A stretch of DNA of 7,080 bases from Clostridia bacterium (GTDB lineage Bacteria; Bacillota; Clostridia; Lutisporales; Lutisporaceae): the NCBI GenBank assembly GCA_029256365.1, contig JAQSYB010000104.1, forward strand, positions 1 to 7,080. The letters run 5' to 3'. The position numbers were made by a program, and so were the translations under genes. Positions 1 to 6,735 of the stretch are shown in pieces (position 1 is the first letter of the stretch; each line of letters begins with the position of its first letter). The notes beneath the pieces are model-generated. The model saw only the letters and a list, made by a program, of their open reading frames with translations, searched no databases and was not told the DNA's origin.

Positions 1-1032
1 ATATGGACCTGTGGTGTTCAAGGCAGTCAGTTTGGAGCCGACCTAGGACTTACAATGGGCAAAAGAAACAGGGTGCAGGTGAATGAGTATATGCAATCCA
101 TAGACTATCCCAATGTTTATTTGGTTGGGGACAACGCTTACTTTGAAGAGGATGGCAAACCTGTACCTCAAATTGTTGAATCAGCAATGCAGACAGCAGA
201 AACAGCAGCCCATAATATCGCCGCAGATATAAATGGCAAGGAGAAAAAGCCCTTTAAATCAAATTACCATGGAATCATGGTTTCCATAGGAAGCAAAAAT
301 GCCGTTTCCAATGTGATGAATGTGGAAACCTCAGGCTTTGCCGCTATGGGTACCAAGCATATGGTAAATTTGCACTATCTATGGGGCGTAGGAGGCTTTC
401 GACAGGTTGTAGCCTACATCATGCATGAGTTCTTTGATGTAAGAGACGGACGTTCTATGCTTGGTGGGCATTTGTCAACTAGAACACCTATACTTTGGCT
501 AGCCATACTTCGTGTTTATGTAGGTGTGATTTGGCTTCTGGAAGGAGTGAAGAAGGTACAGGAGGGTTGGTTGGATCCAACGAAAAACTTCGTTGTCACC
601 ATGCCCAATGCCTCGGATCTTCCGCAGCAGACAGCAGATGCGGTAACCAATGCAACCCAAGTGACTCAGTTTTGGCCGGAGCCACTGCTAAAGAGGCCCC
701 TGGGTATATATGAATGGTTTATGGATGCAGTAATCGCACCCAACCATTACGTATTCCAGCTTGGTTTGGTATTGATTGAAATAGCCATCGGCTTGGCTTT
801 GATAGCAGGTTTGTTTACGGTGTTGGCATCCTTAGGATCTTTATTCCTATGTCTCAACTTTATCATATCTGCCATGGCTGGAAAGGAAATATTCTGGCAT
901 ATATTTGCAGGAATTGCATTGTTAGGCGGTGCAGGAAGAGCCTTTGGATTAGATTATTATGTAATGCCTTGGCTGAAGCGCTGGTGGAGTAAAACGCGGT
1001 TTGCACGTCGAACATTTTTATATACAGATTAA
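1..1032 (+). CDS. NADH dehydrogenase-like FAD oxidoreductase with C-terminal DoxX-type membrane domain (5' partial)
   Basis: The reading frame is open from the first base and ends at TAA 1030-1032, leaving 343 residues; the start and the first Rossmann fold lie upstream of the window. Seen: fragment residues 2-7 read WTCGVQ, matching the WTAGVQ-type motif of type II NADH dehydrogenases (NDH-2). Residues 43-46 read GDNA, the FAD-contacting GDxA motif, followed by a P-Q-hydrophobic-E-A-Q-A helix typical of the family. After about residue 130 the chain changes character: hydrophobic segments at about 163-187, 251-270, 273-297 and 301-317 resemble a DoxX/DoxD-like four-helix unit, ending in a basic tail (LKRWWSKTRFARR). 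Family knowledge: NDH-2 enzymes transfer electrons from NAD(P)H to quinone or another acceptor at the membrane. Inference: the DoxX part anchors the flavoprotein or supplies the acceptor site. An internal ATG at 55 is not a real start, because the motif upstream of it is in frame. The acceptor and physiological role are unknown. Confidence 0.85.
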   Translation: MWTCGVQGSQFGADLGLTMGKRNRVQVNEYMQSIDYPNVYLVGDNAYFEEDGKPVPQIVESAMQTAETAAHNIAADINGKEKKPFKSNYHGIMVSIGSKNAVSNVMNVETSGFAAMGTKHMVNLHYLWGVGGFRQVVAYIMHEFFDVRDGRSMLGGHLSTRTPILWLAILRVYVGVIWLLEGVKKVQEGWLDPTKNFVVTMPNASDLPQQTADAVTNATQVTQFWPEPLLKRPLGIYEWFMDAVIAPNHYVFQLGLVLIEIAIGLALIAGLFTVLASLGSLFLCLNFIISAMAGKEIFWHIFAGIALLGGAGRAFGLDYYVMPWLKRWWSKTRFARRTFLYTD

Positions 1033-1038
1033 GCAGCG

Positions 1039-1070
1039 GGGCAGGTTTTACAGCCTGCCCATTTTTATTT
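1039..1070 (+). terminator. Rho-independent terminator of the NADH dehydrogenase/DoxX gene
   Basis: A 7-bp GC-rich stem (GGGCAGG 1039-1045 with CCTGCCC 1054-1060, loop of 8) lies 6 bases after the stop codon and is followed by the T-rich tract ATTTTTATTT. Confidence 0.9.
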
Positions 1071-1077
1071 TATTGCC

Positions 1078-1123
1078 ATTTGCGAAGCAAATCTGGGCAA
1101 AAGGCGAAGGCGCTCGATGCGCC
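1078..1123. repeat. Two small hairpins in the spacer before the M16 peptidase gene
   Basis: The first is ATTTGC 1078-1083 with GCAAAT 1087-1092, loop GAA. The second is GGCGC 1109-1113 with GCGCC 1119-1123, loop TCGAT, followed by GAGACTTTTATTTATT. The second could be a backup terminator for the upstream gene. The pair is more GC-rich than its surroundings. Function is not known. Confidence 0.4.
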
Positions 1124-1199
1124 GAGACTTTTATTTATTGAAGGAATCTGCCATATTTTAGAGAATAACTATTCTAAATATATCCAAATAAAATATAAA

Positions 1200-1238
1200 T
1201 ATAATAATTAAAATGGGACAAAACCACTACAGGAGGGG
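1200..1238 (+). promoter_or_regulatory. Candidate -10 element and strong ribosome binding site of the M16 peptidase gene
   Basis: AGGAGGGG at 1231-1238 ends 7 bases before ATG 1246 and fixes the start codon. TATAAT at 1200-1205 matches the -10 consensus, but no good -35 box lies 16-18 bases upstream, so the promoter call is weak. An alternative is TTGAAG 1138-1143 with GAGAAT 1161-1166, which are 17 bases apart. The ribosome binding site is secure; the promoter is not. Confidence 0.4.
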
Positions 1239-1245
1239 TTAACGA

Positions 1246-4173
1246 ATGCAGCTTGAATTACATAAAAACTATCATGGGTTTACTTTGTTGCAGGAAAAGC
1301 AAATTACCGAAATAAATTCTTTGGCTAGAGTATTTGAACATGAGAAAAGCGGAGCAAAGCTATTGCAATTGGAAAATGACGATGACAATAAGGTATTCTC
1401 CGTTTCATTCCGTACACCACCGGAGGACAATACAGGACTGCCCCATATATTAGAGCACTCAGTGCTCTGCGGATCAAGAAAATTCCCCTCAAAAGAGCCC
1501 TTTGTAGAGTTGATTAAGGGATCCTTAAATACATTTTTAAATGCCATGACCTTCCCAGACAAGACAATGTATCCCATTGCCAGTAAAAATGAGAAGGACT
1601 TTTATAATCTGATGGACGTATATATGGATGCGGTATTTTATCCGAATATATACAAACACAAAGAAATATTGATGCAGGAAGGTTGGCACTACGAGCTGGA
1701 AGATAAGTCCCAGGAAATGACCTATAAGGGTGTTGTTTACAACGAAATGAAGGGAGCGTTCTCATCTCCTGAATCCGTTTTGATGCGAAAAATTCAGGAT
1801 ACCTTATTCCCAGATACCCCTTATGGTTTGGAATCTGGAGGTGACCCTCAATATATTACGGATCTGACTCAAAAGCAGTTTGAGGAGTTTCACAGCAAGT
1901 ACTATCATCCATCCAACAGCTACATCTTTCTTTATGGAGATGCCAATGTGTTGGATGAACTGAAATTTATAAATGACAATTACCTAAAGGATTTTAATAA
2001 GATTCATGTTGATTCTGAACTGCCAATGCAAAAACCAATTGGAAAGGGAAAGGAATTTGAAATCGAATACCCTATTTCTGAAGATGAAGAGATTTCAGAA
2101 AAGGTCTATATGGGGATGAATTTCGTTGTGGGTACTGCTAAGGACCCAGAGCTTTACTTGACCATGGAAATATTAGAACATTTGCTAATCGGGACTTCGG
2201 CTGCTCCTCTAAAGAAGGCATTGATCGAGGCTGAGATAGGCAAGGATGTATTTGGACAGATGGACAATGGCATACTTCAGCCAACATTCTCGGTAATCGT
2301 GAAAAATACCGAACTGGATAAAAAAGAAGCCTTTCAAAAGGTAATTGAAGATACATTAACAAAACTAGTCCAAGAGGGAATAGACAAAAAGCTGGTTGAG
2401 GCATCCATTAACATAAAGGAATTTCAGTTAAGAGAGGCTGAGTTTAGGGGCTATCCCAAGGGCTTGATTTACAATATAAAGTGCTTGGACAGCTGGCTAT
2501 ATGACGGAGCACCCTTTATACATTTGGAATATGAAGCGGCCTTGGAGAAAGTAAAGACTGCATTGACAACAAATTATCTGGAAGATATCATTGCAAAGTA
2601 TCTGCTGGATAATAATCATAGTTCTTTATTAATATTGAAGCCGAAGAAGGGATTATCAGAAGAAAGAGAAAGCAAGCTGAAGAACAAGCTGGCAGAATAT
2701 AAAAAGAGCTTAAGCGACAAAGAGCTTGAGCATATCATTGAACAGTGCAATCTTCTGAAGGAAAGGCAAAATTCTCCTGATTCACCTGAAGCCTTGGAAT
2801 CTATCCCGTTGTTGGAGCTTTCAGATATCAATCCCAAAGCGGAAAAGCTGCCCTTGGAAATAAAAGAGGAGAAGGGAGTAAAGCTGCTGACTCATCCTGT
2901 TTTCACAAACAACATAGGCTATGTTCAATTGTTCTTCGATACAACTGCAGTAAAGCAGGAACAGATACAATATATTGCTTTGCTTTCTGATATACTGGGC
3001 AAAATCAGCACAGAGGAATATCACTACTCTGAGCTGTCAAAGGAAATAAACATCAATACCGGGGATATCCGCTTTATCATACAAGTATATGGTGACAAGA
3101 ATGAGCATCAAAGGTATTATCCGAAGCTGACTGTGAAAGCAAAGGCTTTGACTGAAAAGCTTCCTAGAATGTTTGAGCTGATTGAAGAAATCACAAGCAA
3201 TACTAAGCTTGATGAAAAGAAGCGCTTAAGGGAGATTATCAGAGAGGTAAAGTCCAGAATTGAAATGAGAATTATGAATGAAGGACACATGACCTCAGCC
3301 AAAAGACTTCTATCCTATTTATCCAATCAAGCAAAATATATAGAGCACCTGACAGGAGTCGATTATTATAAGTTCCTAGCGGATATGGATAAGCACTTTG
3401 ACAACAAGGCAGATGAGGTAATTAACAATCTAAGAGAGGTTTATACAGCTGTATTTAATAAGAATAACCTTATGACCAGTGTAACCTGCAGCCAAGAGGA
3501 CTATCCACGGTTTCTACAAAGCTATGAAAAATACGTGGCTGTTTTACCAGAGAGCAAGCTAGAGAAAAAATCTTACAGCTTTGACCTTTCAAAACAAAAT
3601 GAAGGCTTGCTAACCCAAAGCAATGTACAATATGTGGCAAAGGGTTATAACTTTGTAGAGCTGGGTTACAAGTACAGCGGCACCCTGCAAGTGCTAAAGA
3701 GCATCGCTCGCTATGACTACTTGTGGAACAATATCCGCGTCAAGGGTGGAGCCTATGGAGCGATGGCAGGCTTTGAAAGAAGCGGGAACCTGTTCTTTGT
3801 ATCCTACAGAGATCCGAATTTGGGTGAGACAATGAAGGTATATGACGGCTTTGAGAAGTACCTCAATGGATTTGATGTAGACAATAGGGAAATGACAAAA
3901 TATATCATTGGAACCATGAGCGGTGTTGATACGCCACTGACTCCTTCCATGAAGGGTGAGCGGGCAGCAGAGTACTATATCAGAAACATAAGCTATGAGG
4001 ACATTCAAAGGGAGCGGGATGAGATATTAAAAGCAAAGAAGGAAGACATCAAAGCCCTTGCAAACATAGTTGGGGATGCCATGAAGCAGAATCGTTATTG
4101 TGTTTTAGGCAATGAAGCAAAAATCAAGCAGAGCAAGGAGCTATTTGACACCCTAGTAAATGTATTAGAATAA
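1246..4173 (+). CDS. M16C zinc metallopeptidase, presequence protease (PreP)/falcilysin type
   Basis: This is a complete 975-residue protein, the usual length for M16C enzymes. Seen: the inverted zinc motif HILEH (H67, E70, H71), with H67 and H71 as zinc ligands and E70 as the catalytic base. The third zinc ligand is E167 in VVYNEMKG. The C-terminal half carries R831 and Y837 in a RVKGGAYG motif, corresponding to the substrate-positioning Arg/Tyr pair of the family. Domain order by similarity: an active M16 domain (about 1-240), a second M16 fold (about 250-460), the M16C-associated region with its charged helical linker (about 470-720), and the C-terminal inactive half (about 730-975). No signal peptide or membrane segment is visible, so it is probably cytosolic. 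Family knowledge: these clamshell enzymes degrade unfolded peptides up to a few tens of residues. The role in this bacterium, likely general peptide turnover, is inference. It stands alone with its own terminator. Confidence 0.93.
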   Translation: MQLELHKNYHGFTLLQEKQITEINSLARVFEHEKSGAKLLQLENDDDNKVFSVSFRTPPEDNTGLPHILEHSVLCGSRKFPSKEPFVELIKGSLNTFLNAMTFPDKTMYPIASKNEKDFYNLMDVYMDAVFYPNIYKHKEILMQEGWHYELEDKSQEMTYKGVVYNEMKGAFSSPESVLMRKIQDTLFPDTPYGLESGGDPQYITDLTQKQFEEFHSKYYHPSNSYIFLYGDANVLDELKFINDNYLKDFNKIHVDSELPMQKPIGKGKEFEIEYPISEDEEISEKVYMGMNFVVGTAKDPELYLTMEILEHLLIGTSAAPLKKALIEAEIGKDVFGQMDNGILQPTFSVIVKNTELDKKEAFQKVIEDTLTKLVQEGIDKKLVEASINIKEFQLREAEFRGYPKGLIYNIKCLDSWLYDGAPFIHLEYEAALEKVKTALTTNYLEDIIAKYLLDNNHSSLLILKPKKGLSEERESKLKNKLAEYKKSLSDKELEHIIEQCNLLKERQNSPDSPEALESIPLLELSDINPKAEKLPLEIKEEKGVKLLTHPVFTNNIGYVQLFFDTTAVKQEQIQYIALLSDILGKISTEEYHYSELSKEININTGDIRFIIQVYGDKNEHQRYYPKLTVKAKALTEKLPRMFELIEEITSNTKLDEKKRLREIIREVKSRIEMRIMNEGHMTSAKRLLSYLSNQAKYIEHLTGVDYYKFLADMDKHFDNKADEVINNLREVYTAVFNKNNLMTSVTCSQEDYPRFLQSYEKYVAVLPESKLEKKSYSFDLSKQNEGLLTQSNVQYVAKGYNFVELGYKYSGTLQVLKSIARYDYLWNNIRVKGGAYGAMAGFERSGNLFFVSYRDPNLGETMKVYDGFEKYLNGFDVDNREMTKYIIGTMSGVDTPLTPSMKGERAAEYYIRNISYEDIQRERDEILKAKKEDIKALANIVGDAMKQNRYCVLGNEAKIKQSKELFDTLVNVLE

Positions 4174-4177
4174 GCAG

Positions 4178-4212
4178 AAGGCCGGATCAAACCGGCCTTT
4201 TATTTATTGTAG
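4178..4212 (+). terminator. Rho-independent terminator of the M16 peptidase gene
   Basis: The stem is AAGGCCGG 4178-4185 with CCGGCCTT 4192-4199, loop ATCAAA, followed by TTTATTTATT. It starts 4 bases after the stop codon. Confidence 0.93.
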
Positions 4213-4220
4213 AGTATATT

Positions 4221-4429
4221 TAAAATAAAAGGTTTGTATACAGCACAAAAATATACAGCTTGGTTGTACTTGACTGCTTGTGAGGCTAGAAAGTCCTACC
4301 TGATTCAATGAGGCATCCGTGCCTCTGAATGCTAGCACAGTGCCAGACTTACGGACTTTATAACCTCACTTCACAGAGTACAACACAAGCAGTATAAAAA
4401 ATGTGCCTTAATACAAACCTTTCATTTTA
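4221..4429. repeat. ~209-bp imperfect palindrome (foldback), MITE-like
   Basis: The outer arms TAAAATAAAAGGTTTGTAT (4221-4239) and ATACAAACCTTTCATTTTA (4411-4429) are reverse complements with one mismatch in 19. Pairing resumes inward: 4252-4270 with 4377-4396 (near complete), 4280-4296 with 4353-4369 (15 of 17), and an apical hairpin ATTCA/GAGGCA (4303-4315) with TGCCTC/TGAAT (4320-4330), loop TCCG. No open reading frame of note lies inside. Long terminal inverted repeats, small size, no coding capacity and an intergenic position fit a miniature inverted-repeat transposable element. Both ends are TA, compatible with a TA target duplication, but this cannot be separated from the palindrome itself. 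A structured RNA is the main alternative, although no promoter was found for it. Confidence 0.65.
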
Positions 4430-4496
4430 CTCATGCTATCTATGTGTTGACGTTGGTTAAAACAGATATTGATGGTTGATTAGGATGTTGAACCTT

Positions 4497-4515
4497 TTAA
4501 CTGAAAATCATTATC
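4497..4515 (+). promoter_or_regulatory. Upstream Fur-box-like operator
   Basis: TGAAAATCATTATCA at 4502-4516 matches 14 of 15 positions of the 7-1-7 Fur consensus TGATAATCATTATCA. Scored on the 19-bp consensus at 4497-4515 it matches 14 of 19. It lies just upstream of the -35 box of the promoter at 4523-4551. The match is seen; Fur binding is inferred. Confidence 0.75.
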
Positions 4516-4522
4516 ATCTGCA

Positions 4523-4551
4523 TTGACAAATAGTAAAATGCATTGTATACT
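4523..4551 (+). promoter_or_regulatory. Sigma-A promoter of the DUF3793 gene
   Basis: TTGACA (4523-4528, perfect -35), a 17-base spacer, then TATACT (4546-4551, 5 of 6 for -10). Predicted transcription start is near 4558, giving a leader of about 44 nt. Fur-like sites lie on both sides. Confidence 0.85.
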
Positions 4552-4563
4552 TAAGATGTAATT

Positions 4564-4582
4564 GAGAACAAATATCATTATC
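4564..4582 (+). promoter_or_regulatory. Downstream Fur-box-like operator
   Basis: The 19 bases at 4564-4582 match 14 of 19 positions of the classical Fur consensus, with the right half ATCATTATC perfect. The site would start about 6 bases after the predicted transcription start, where a bound repressor would block the polymerase. Confidence 0.65.
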
Positions 4583-4601
4583 AATTATATGAGGTGAGTA
4601 A

Positions 4602-5180
4602 ATGCAAGAATGTTTTTGTAAAAGTAGTAAAACTGAATTTATGGGATGGTTTGTACAACTGATAGCCCCTGTTTTGACAGGTGCAAAGCCAGCAGAAATA
4701 TTAAGCTTTCCAAATGATGAAAAGCACCATGCTAGGCTTGAAGGGATTAAGTCATGTATTAAGTTAAACAATAAGCTGTCATTTCATGAATTTTCCTTTT
4801 GCTCAAAGTGTACGAAGCTTTTCATATACAACGCAAAGGCATTGGATGAAACCCTCAAGGACAAGAGAAATATGCGATTCCTAACTGAACAGGGGTATCC
4901 AAGGGAGTATACCATGGATGCTTATATACATGAGCTAGTGATTAAAATGCAAAATGGGTTGATTCCTGATGAGATTGGTATTTTTCTTGGTTATCCAGTA
5001 AAGGATGTAATGGGCTTTATTGGCCATGCTTCCTTGAAGCTTACAAAAGTGAATGGGTGGAGAGTATATGGAGACCCCCGAATATCAGACAAAAAGTATA
5101 ATGATTTTATGGAAGCCAAAGAAGCCATAAAGAAAATGCTTGTTTATAACAGCCCAAACAATATATTAGCAGTGGTTTAA
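4602..5180 (+). CDS. DUF3793 family protein, probably Fur-regulated
   Basis: 192 residues. The ATG is supported by GAGGTGA at 4591-4597. Seen: an N-terminal segment WFVQLIAPVLTGAKPAEIL (residues 16-34) that fits the family's 'APTLAGIKPA' pattern, a central part with SFCSKCTKLFIYN (about 65-77), and a C-terminal block DEIGIFLGYPVKDVMGFI followed by GWRVYGDP, the family's most recognisable signature. Family knowledge: DUF3793 proteins are small, soluble, common in Clostridia and of unknown biochemical function. Context: the gene sits alone between a foldback element and a convergent malic enzyme gene, behind a strong promoter flanked by two Fur-like boxes. This suggests expression under iron limitation (inference). 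Odd: the GxxxCxxCGYW-like cysteine segment I recall just before the W-x-V-Y-G motif in relatives is SLKLTKVNGW here, with no cysteine. No signal peptide or membrane helix is evident. The family call rests on remembered motifs. Confidence 0.8.
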   Translation: MQECFCKSSKTEFMGWFVQLIAPVLTGAKPAEILSFPNDEKHHARLEGIKSCIKLNNKLSFHEFSFCSKCTKLFIYNAKALDETLKDKRNMRFLTEQGYPREYTMDAYIHELVIKMQNGLIPDEIGIFLGYPVKDVMGFIGHASLKLTKVNGWRVYGDPRISDKKYNDFMEAKEAIKKMLVYNSPNNILAVV

Positions 5181-5181
5181 T

Positions 5182-5199
5182 TGTAAGACCCCTCTTACA
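5182..5199. repeat. Small hairpin after the DUF3793 gene
   Basis: TGTAAGA 5182-5188 pairs with TCTTACA 5193-5199 around a CCCC loop. There is no T tract, so it is not a terminator alone; it sits directly before the shared terminator. Confidence 0.4.
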
Positions 5200-5202
5200 T
5201 GA

Positions 5203-5240
5203 AAACACCCAGTTGTGCTTTACAACTGGGTGTTTATTTA
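5203..5240. terminator. Shared bidirectional terminator between convergent genes
   Basis: A perfect 14-bp stem (5203-5216 with 5222-5235, loop GCTTT) is followed on the + strand by TTTATTTATTTA and on the - strand by a short GTTTTC run. It begins 22 bases after the DUF3793 stop and lies 6 bases beyond the malic enzyme stop, so it can serve both genes; the + direction looks stronger. Confidence 0.9.
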
Positions 5241-5241
5241 T

Positions 5242-6414
5242 TTACTTTTTAGCTGCACCACTGGCTATTGCCGCTTTGCGTACTGCATCTGCTACCTGCA
5301 TCTGAACTGCCTTGTCAAAAGCCTTGGGCATGATGTATTCATCATTCAAGTCCTTATCAGCGATAGAATTTGCAATGGCATAGGCTGCTGCCACCTTCAT
5401 TTCCTCATTTATTTCCTGTGCTCTTACATCCAGTGCGCCTCGGAATATCCCTGGGAAAGCCAGAACATTGTTGATCTGATTTGGAAAGTCGGAGCGTCCT
5501 GTTCCGATTATTCTAGCTCCGCCAGCCTTTGCATCCTCAGGGAAGATTTCTGGTGTAGGATTTGCCATTGCAAATACCACAGCGTCTTTGCTCATTGTCT
5601 TCACCATGTCCTTGGATAAAACACCTGGGGCAGAAACCCCAATGAATACATCGGCATCCTTTATTACATCGGCTAAGCTTCCTTTTAAATTATCCGGGTT
5701 GGTTGCTTCTGCCATAGCTTGTTTTTCAGGATCTCTTTGCTCCATACCTCTGTATAAAGCACCTTTTCGGTCGCATAGTATAATATTGTTAATACCGGAA
5801 GACATCAACAGCTTCGCAATAGAATTGCCTGCGGCACCGGCACCATTTATGATCACCTTTAAACTGGGCAATTGTTTTTTGACGATTCTCATTGCATTGA
5901 TCAATGCGGCAAGAACAACAATTGCAGTACCATGCTGGTCATCGTGGAAAACAGGTATATCCAGTTTTTCCTTCAGTCTCTGTTCTATCTCAAAGCAGCG
6001 CGGAGCTGATATATCTTCTAAATTGATACCTCCGAAGGTAGGTGCAATGGCAAGGATGGTATTCACAATCTCATCTGTGCTCTTAGAATCAACTAATATG
6101 GGTATGGCATCTACATCACCAAAGGCTTTAAATAAGACTGCCTTGCCCTCCATAACGGGTAGAGAAGCCAAGGGACCAATGTCTCCCAGGCCTAATACAG
6201 CTGTACCGTCAGAAACTACGGCAATGGTATTCCATTTTCTTGTGTAAAGATAGGCTTTGTCAGGGTCCTTTTGTATTTCCAAACATGGCTGCGCCACACC
6301 AGGTGTATAGGCCAAGCTCATGCTATGGGCAGTATCAACCTCAACCCTTGAGATGACTTCTATTTTTCCTCTTTTTTCTTCATGAAACTTTAAAGACTCA
6401 TCATATATACTCAT
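5242..6414 (-). CDS. Malic enzyme (oxaloacetate-decarboxylating malate dehydrogenase), short bacterial form
   Basis: 390 residues, complete. It converts malate to pyruvate and CO2 with reduction of NAD(P). Seen: catalytic tyrosine Y36 in YTPGVA, SDGTAVLGLGDIG (68-80), catalytic lysine K91 in MEGKAVLFK, metal-binding acidic residues in NLEDI (131-135) and HDDQHGTA (157-164), the nucleotide-binding loop GAGAAG (191-196), NPTPE (285-289) and NQINN (312-316). D215, at the end of the second Rossmann strand (LCDRKG), is consistent with NAD use, but cofactor preference cannot be fixed by eye. The chain stops after the malic domains, with no phosphotransacetylase domain as in the long MaeB form. The start is supported by the typical N-terminus and by AAAGGAG at 6434-6428, although the spacing of 13 bases is long. 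It is a single-gene unit with its own promoter and is convergent with the DUF3793 gene. Likely role: an anaplerotic or pyruvate-supplying step in the cytosol. Confidence 0.96.
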   Translation of the reverse strand: MSIYDESLKFHEEKRGKIEVISRVEVDTAHSMSLAYTPGVAQPCLEIQKDPDKAYLYTRKWNTIAVVSDGTAVLGLGDIGPLASLPVMEGKAVLFKAFGDVDAIPILVDSKSTDEIVNTILAIAPTFGGINLEDISAPRCFEIEQRLKEKLDIPVFHDDQHGTAIVVLAALINAMRIVKKQLPSLKVIINGAGAAGNSIAKLLMSSGINNIILCDRKGALYRGMEQRDPEKQAMAEATNPDNLKGSLADVIKDADVFIGVSAPGVLSKDMVKTMSKDAVVFAMANPTPEIFPEDAKAGGARIIGTGRSDFPNQINNVLAFPGIFRGALDVRAQEINEEMKVAAAYAIANSIADKDLNDEYIMPKAFDKAVQMQVADAVRKAAIASGAAKK

Positions 6415-6444
6415 AAATATTATCCAACTCCTTTACTAACCTTT

Positions 6445-6473
6445 AGTATAAACTTAAGAGGTGCTTGTTTCAA
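6445..6473 (-). promoter_or_regulatory. Sigma-A promoter of the malic enzyme gene
   Basis: Read on the - strand: TTGAAA (6473-6468), a 17-base spacer, then TATACT (6450-6445). The predicted start is near 6438, giving a short leader of about 24 nt that contains the ribosome binding site AAAGGAG. Confidence 0.8.
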
Positions 6474-6513
6474 GAATATGTTTCCCTTTATTTTGGAAAG
6501 TAGCAGCTGGAGT

Positions 6514-6602
6514 GTGTATATTCTTTACGCTATAAGGAACGAATTTGCTAAGGCCGGCTTCAAATGCACCAGAAGCCTTGCTTTGAGGACCGTGGCTTTG
6601 GA
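6514..6602 (+). repeat. Direct repeat copy 1 (left part of foldback)
   Basis: From GTGTATAT to GTGGCTTTGGAG this stretch aligns with 6787-6875. Shared blocks include ACGAATTT, GGCTTCAAATGCACC (identical over 15 bases) and TGCTTTGAGG. The copies differ by substitutions and small gaps. Confidence 0.75.
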
Positions 6603-6685
6603 GTGCGACAAAGCAAGCTTCTTTGCGGGTATTCCCACGGAGCAGTGAAGCCTTACCACCGCAAATTATTCCTTATTGTAAAGAG
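6521..6685. repeat. ~165-bp foldback element
   Basis: The left arm 6521-6548 and right arm 6661-6685 are reverse complements with a few gaps (core ATAAGGAA...AATTTGC). Inside, GAAGCCTTGCTTTG (6572-6585) pairs with CAAAGCAAGCTTC (6609-6621) with one bulge. CCGTGG (6590-6595) could instead pair with CCACGG (6635-6640), so folds compete. No coding frame fits. Together with the second partial copy at 6787-6875 it looks like a non-autonomous repeat family; a transcribed structured RNA is an alternative. Confidence 0.6.
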
Positions 6686-6735
6686 TCTAGTGGTGCCTAA
6701 TAATGCATATTTTTTCATACTGAAAGCCACTTGAC

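Noticed and set aside
1158..1178. Imperfect inverted repeat TTTAGAGAAT...ATTCTAAA as an operator before the M16 peptidase gene
   Set aside because: The symmetry is broken by a two-base insertion, it matches no regulator site I recognise, and such AT-rich symmetry is common by chance here.
3694..4008. A 104-codon - strand frame inside the M16 peptidase gene
   Set aside because: It lies opposite the conserved R-x-x-G-G-x-Y-G region of the peptidase and has no recognisable features.
4221..4429. The foldback as a 6S RNA, T-box or riboswitch
   Set aside because: The length would suit 6S RNA, but I find no promoter in front of it and no terminator-like end. The outer arms are AT-rich terminal repeats, and a strong promoter for the next gene lies downstream of it, so it is not that gene's leader.
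4514..4771. An 85-codon - strand frame across the Fur-type promoter
   Set aside because: It overlaps the promoter, the operators and the start of the DUF3793 gene, with no supporting motif.
5215..5619. A 134-codon + strand frame rich in Cys, Tyr and Leu
   Set aside because: It starts inside the terminator hairpin and runs antisense to the malic enzyme; its composition is typical of a shadow frame.
5588..6247. A 219-codon open frame on the + strand opposite the malic enzyme gene
   Set aside because: It is antisense to a gene with clear catalytic motifs, its translation is low in charge pattern and unlike any family I recognise, and it has no convincing ribosome binding site.
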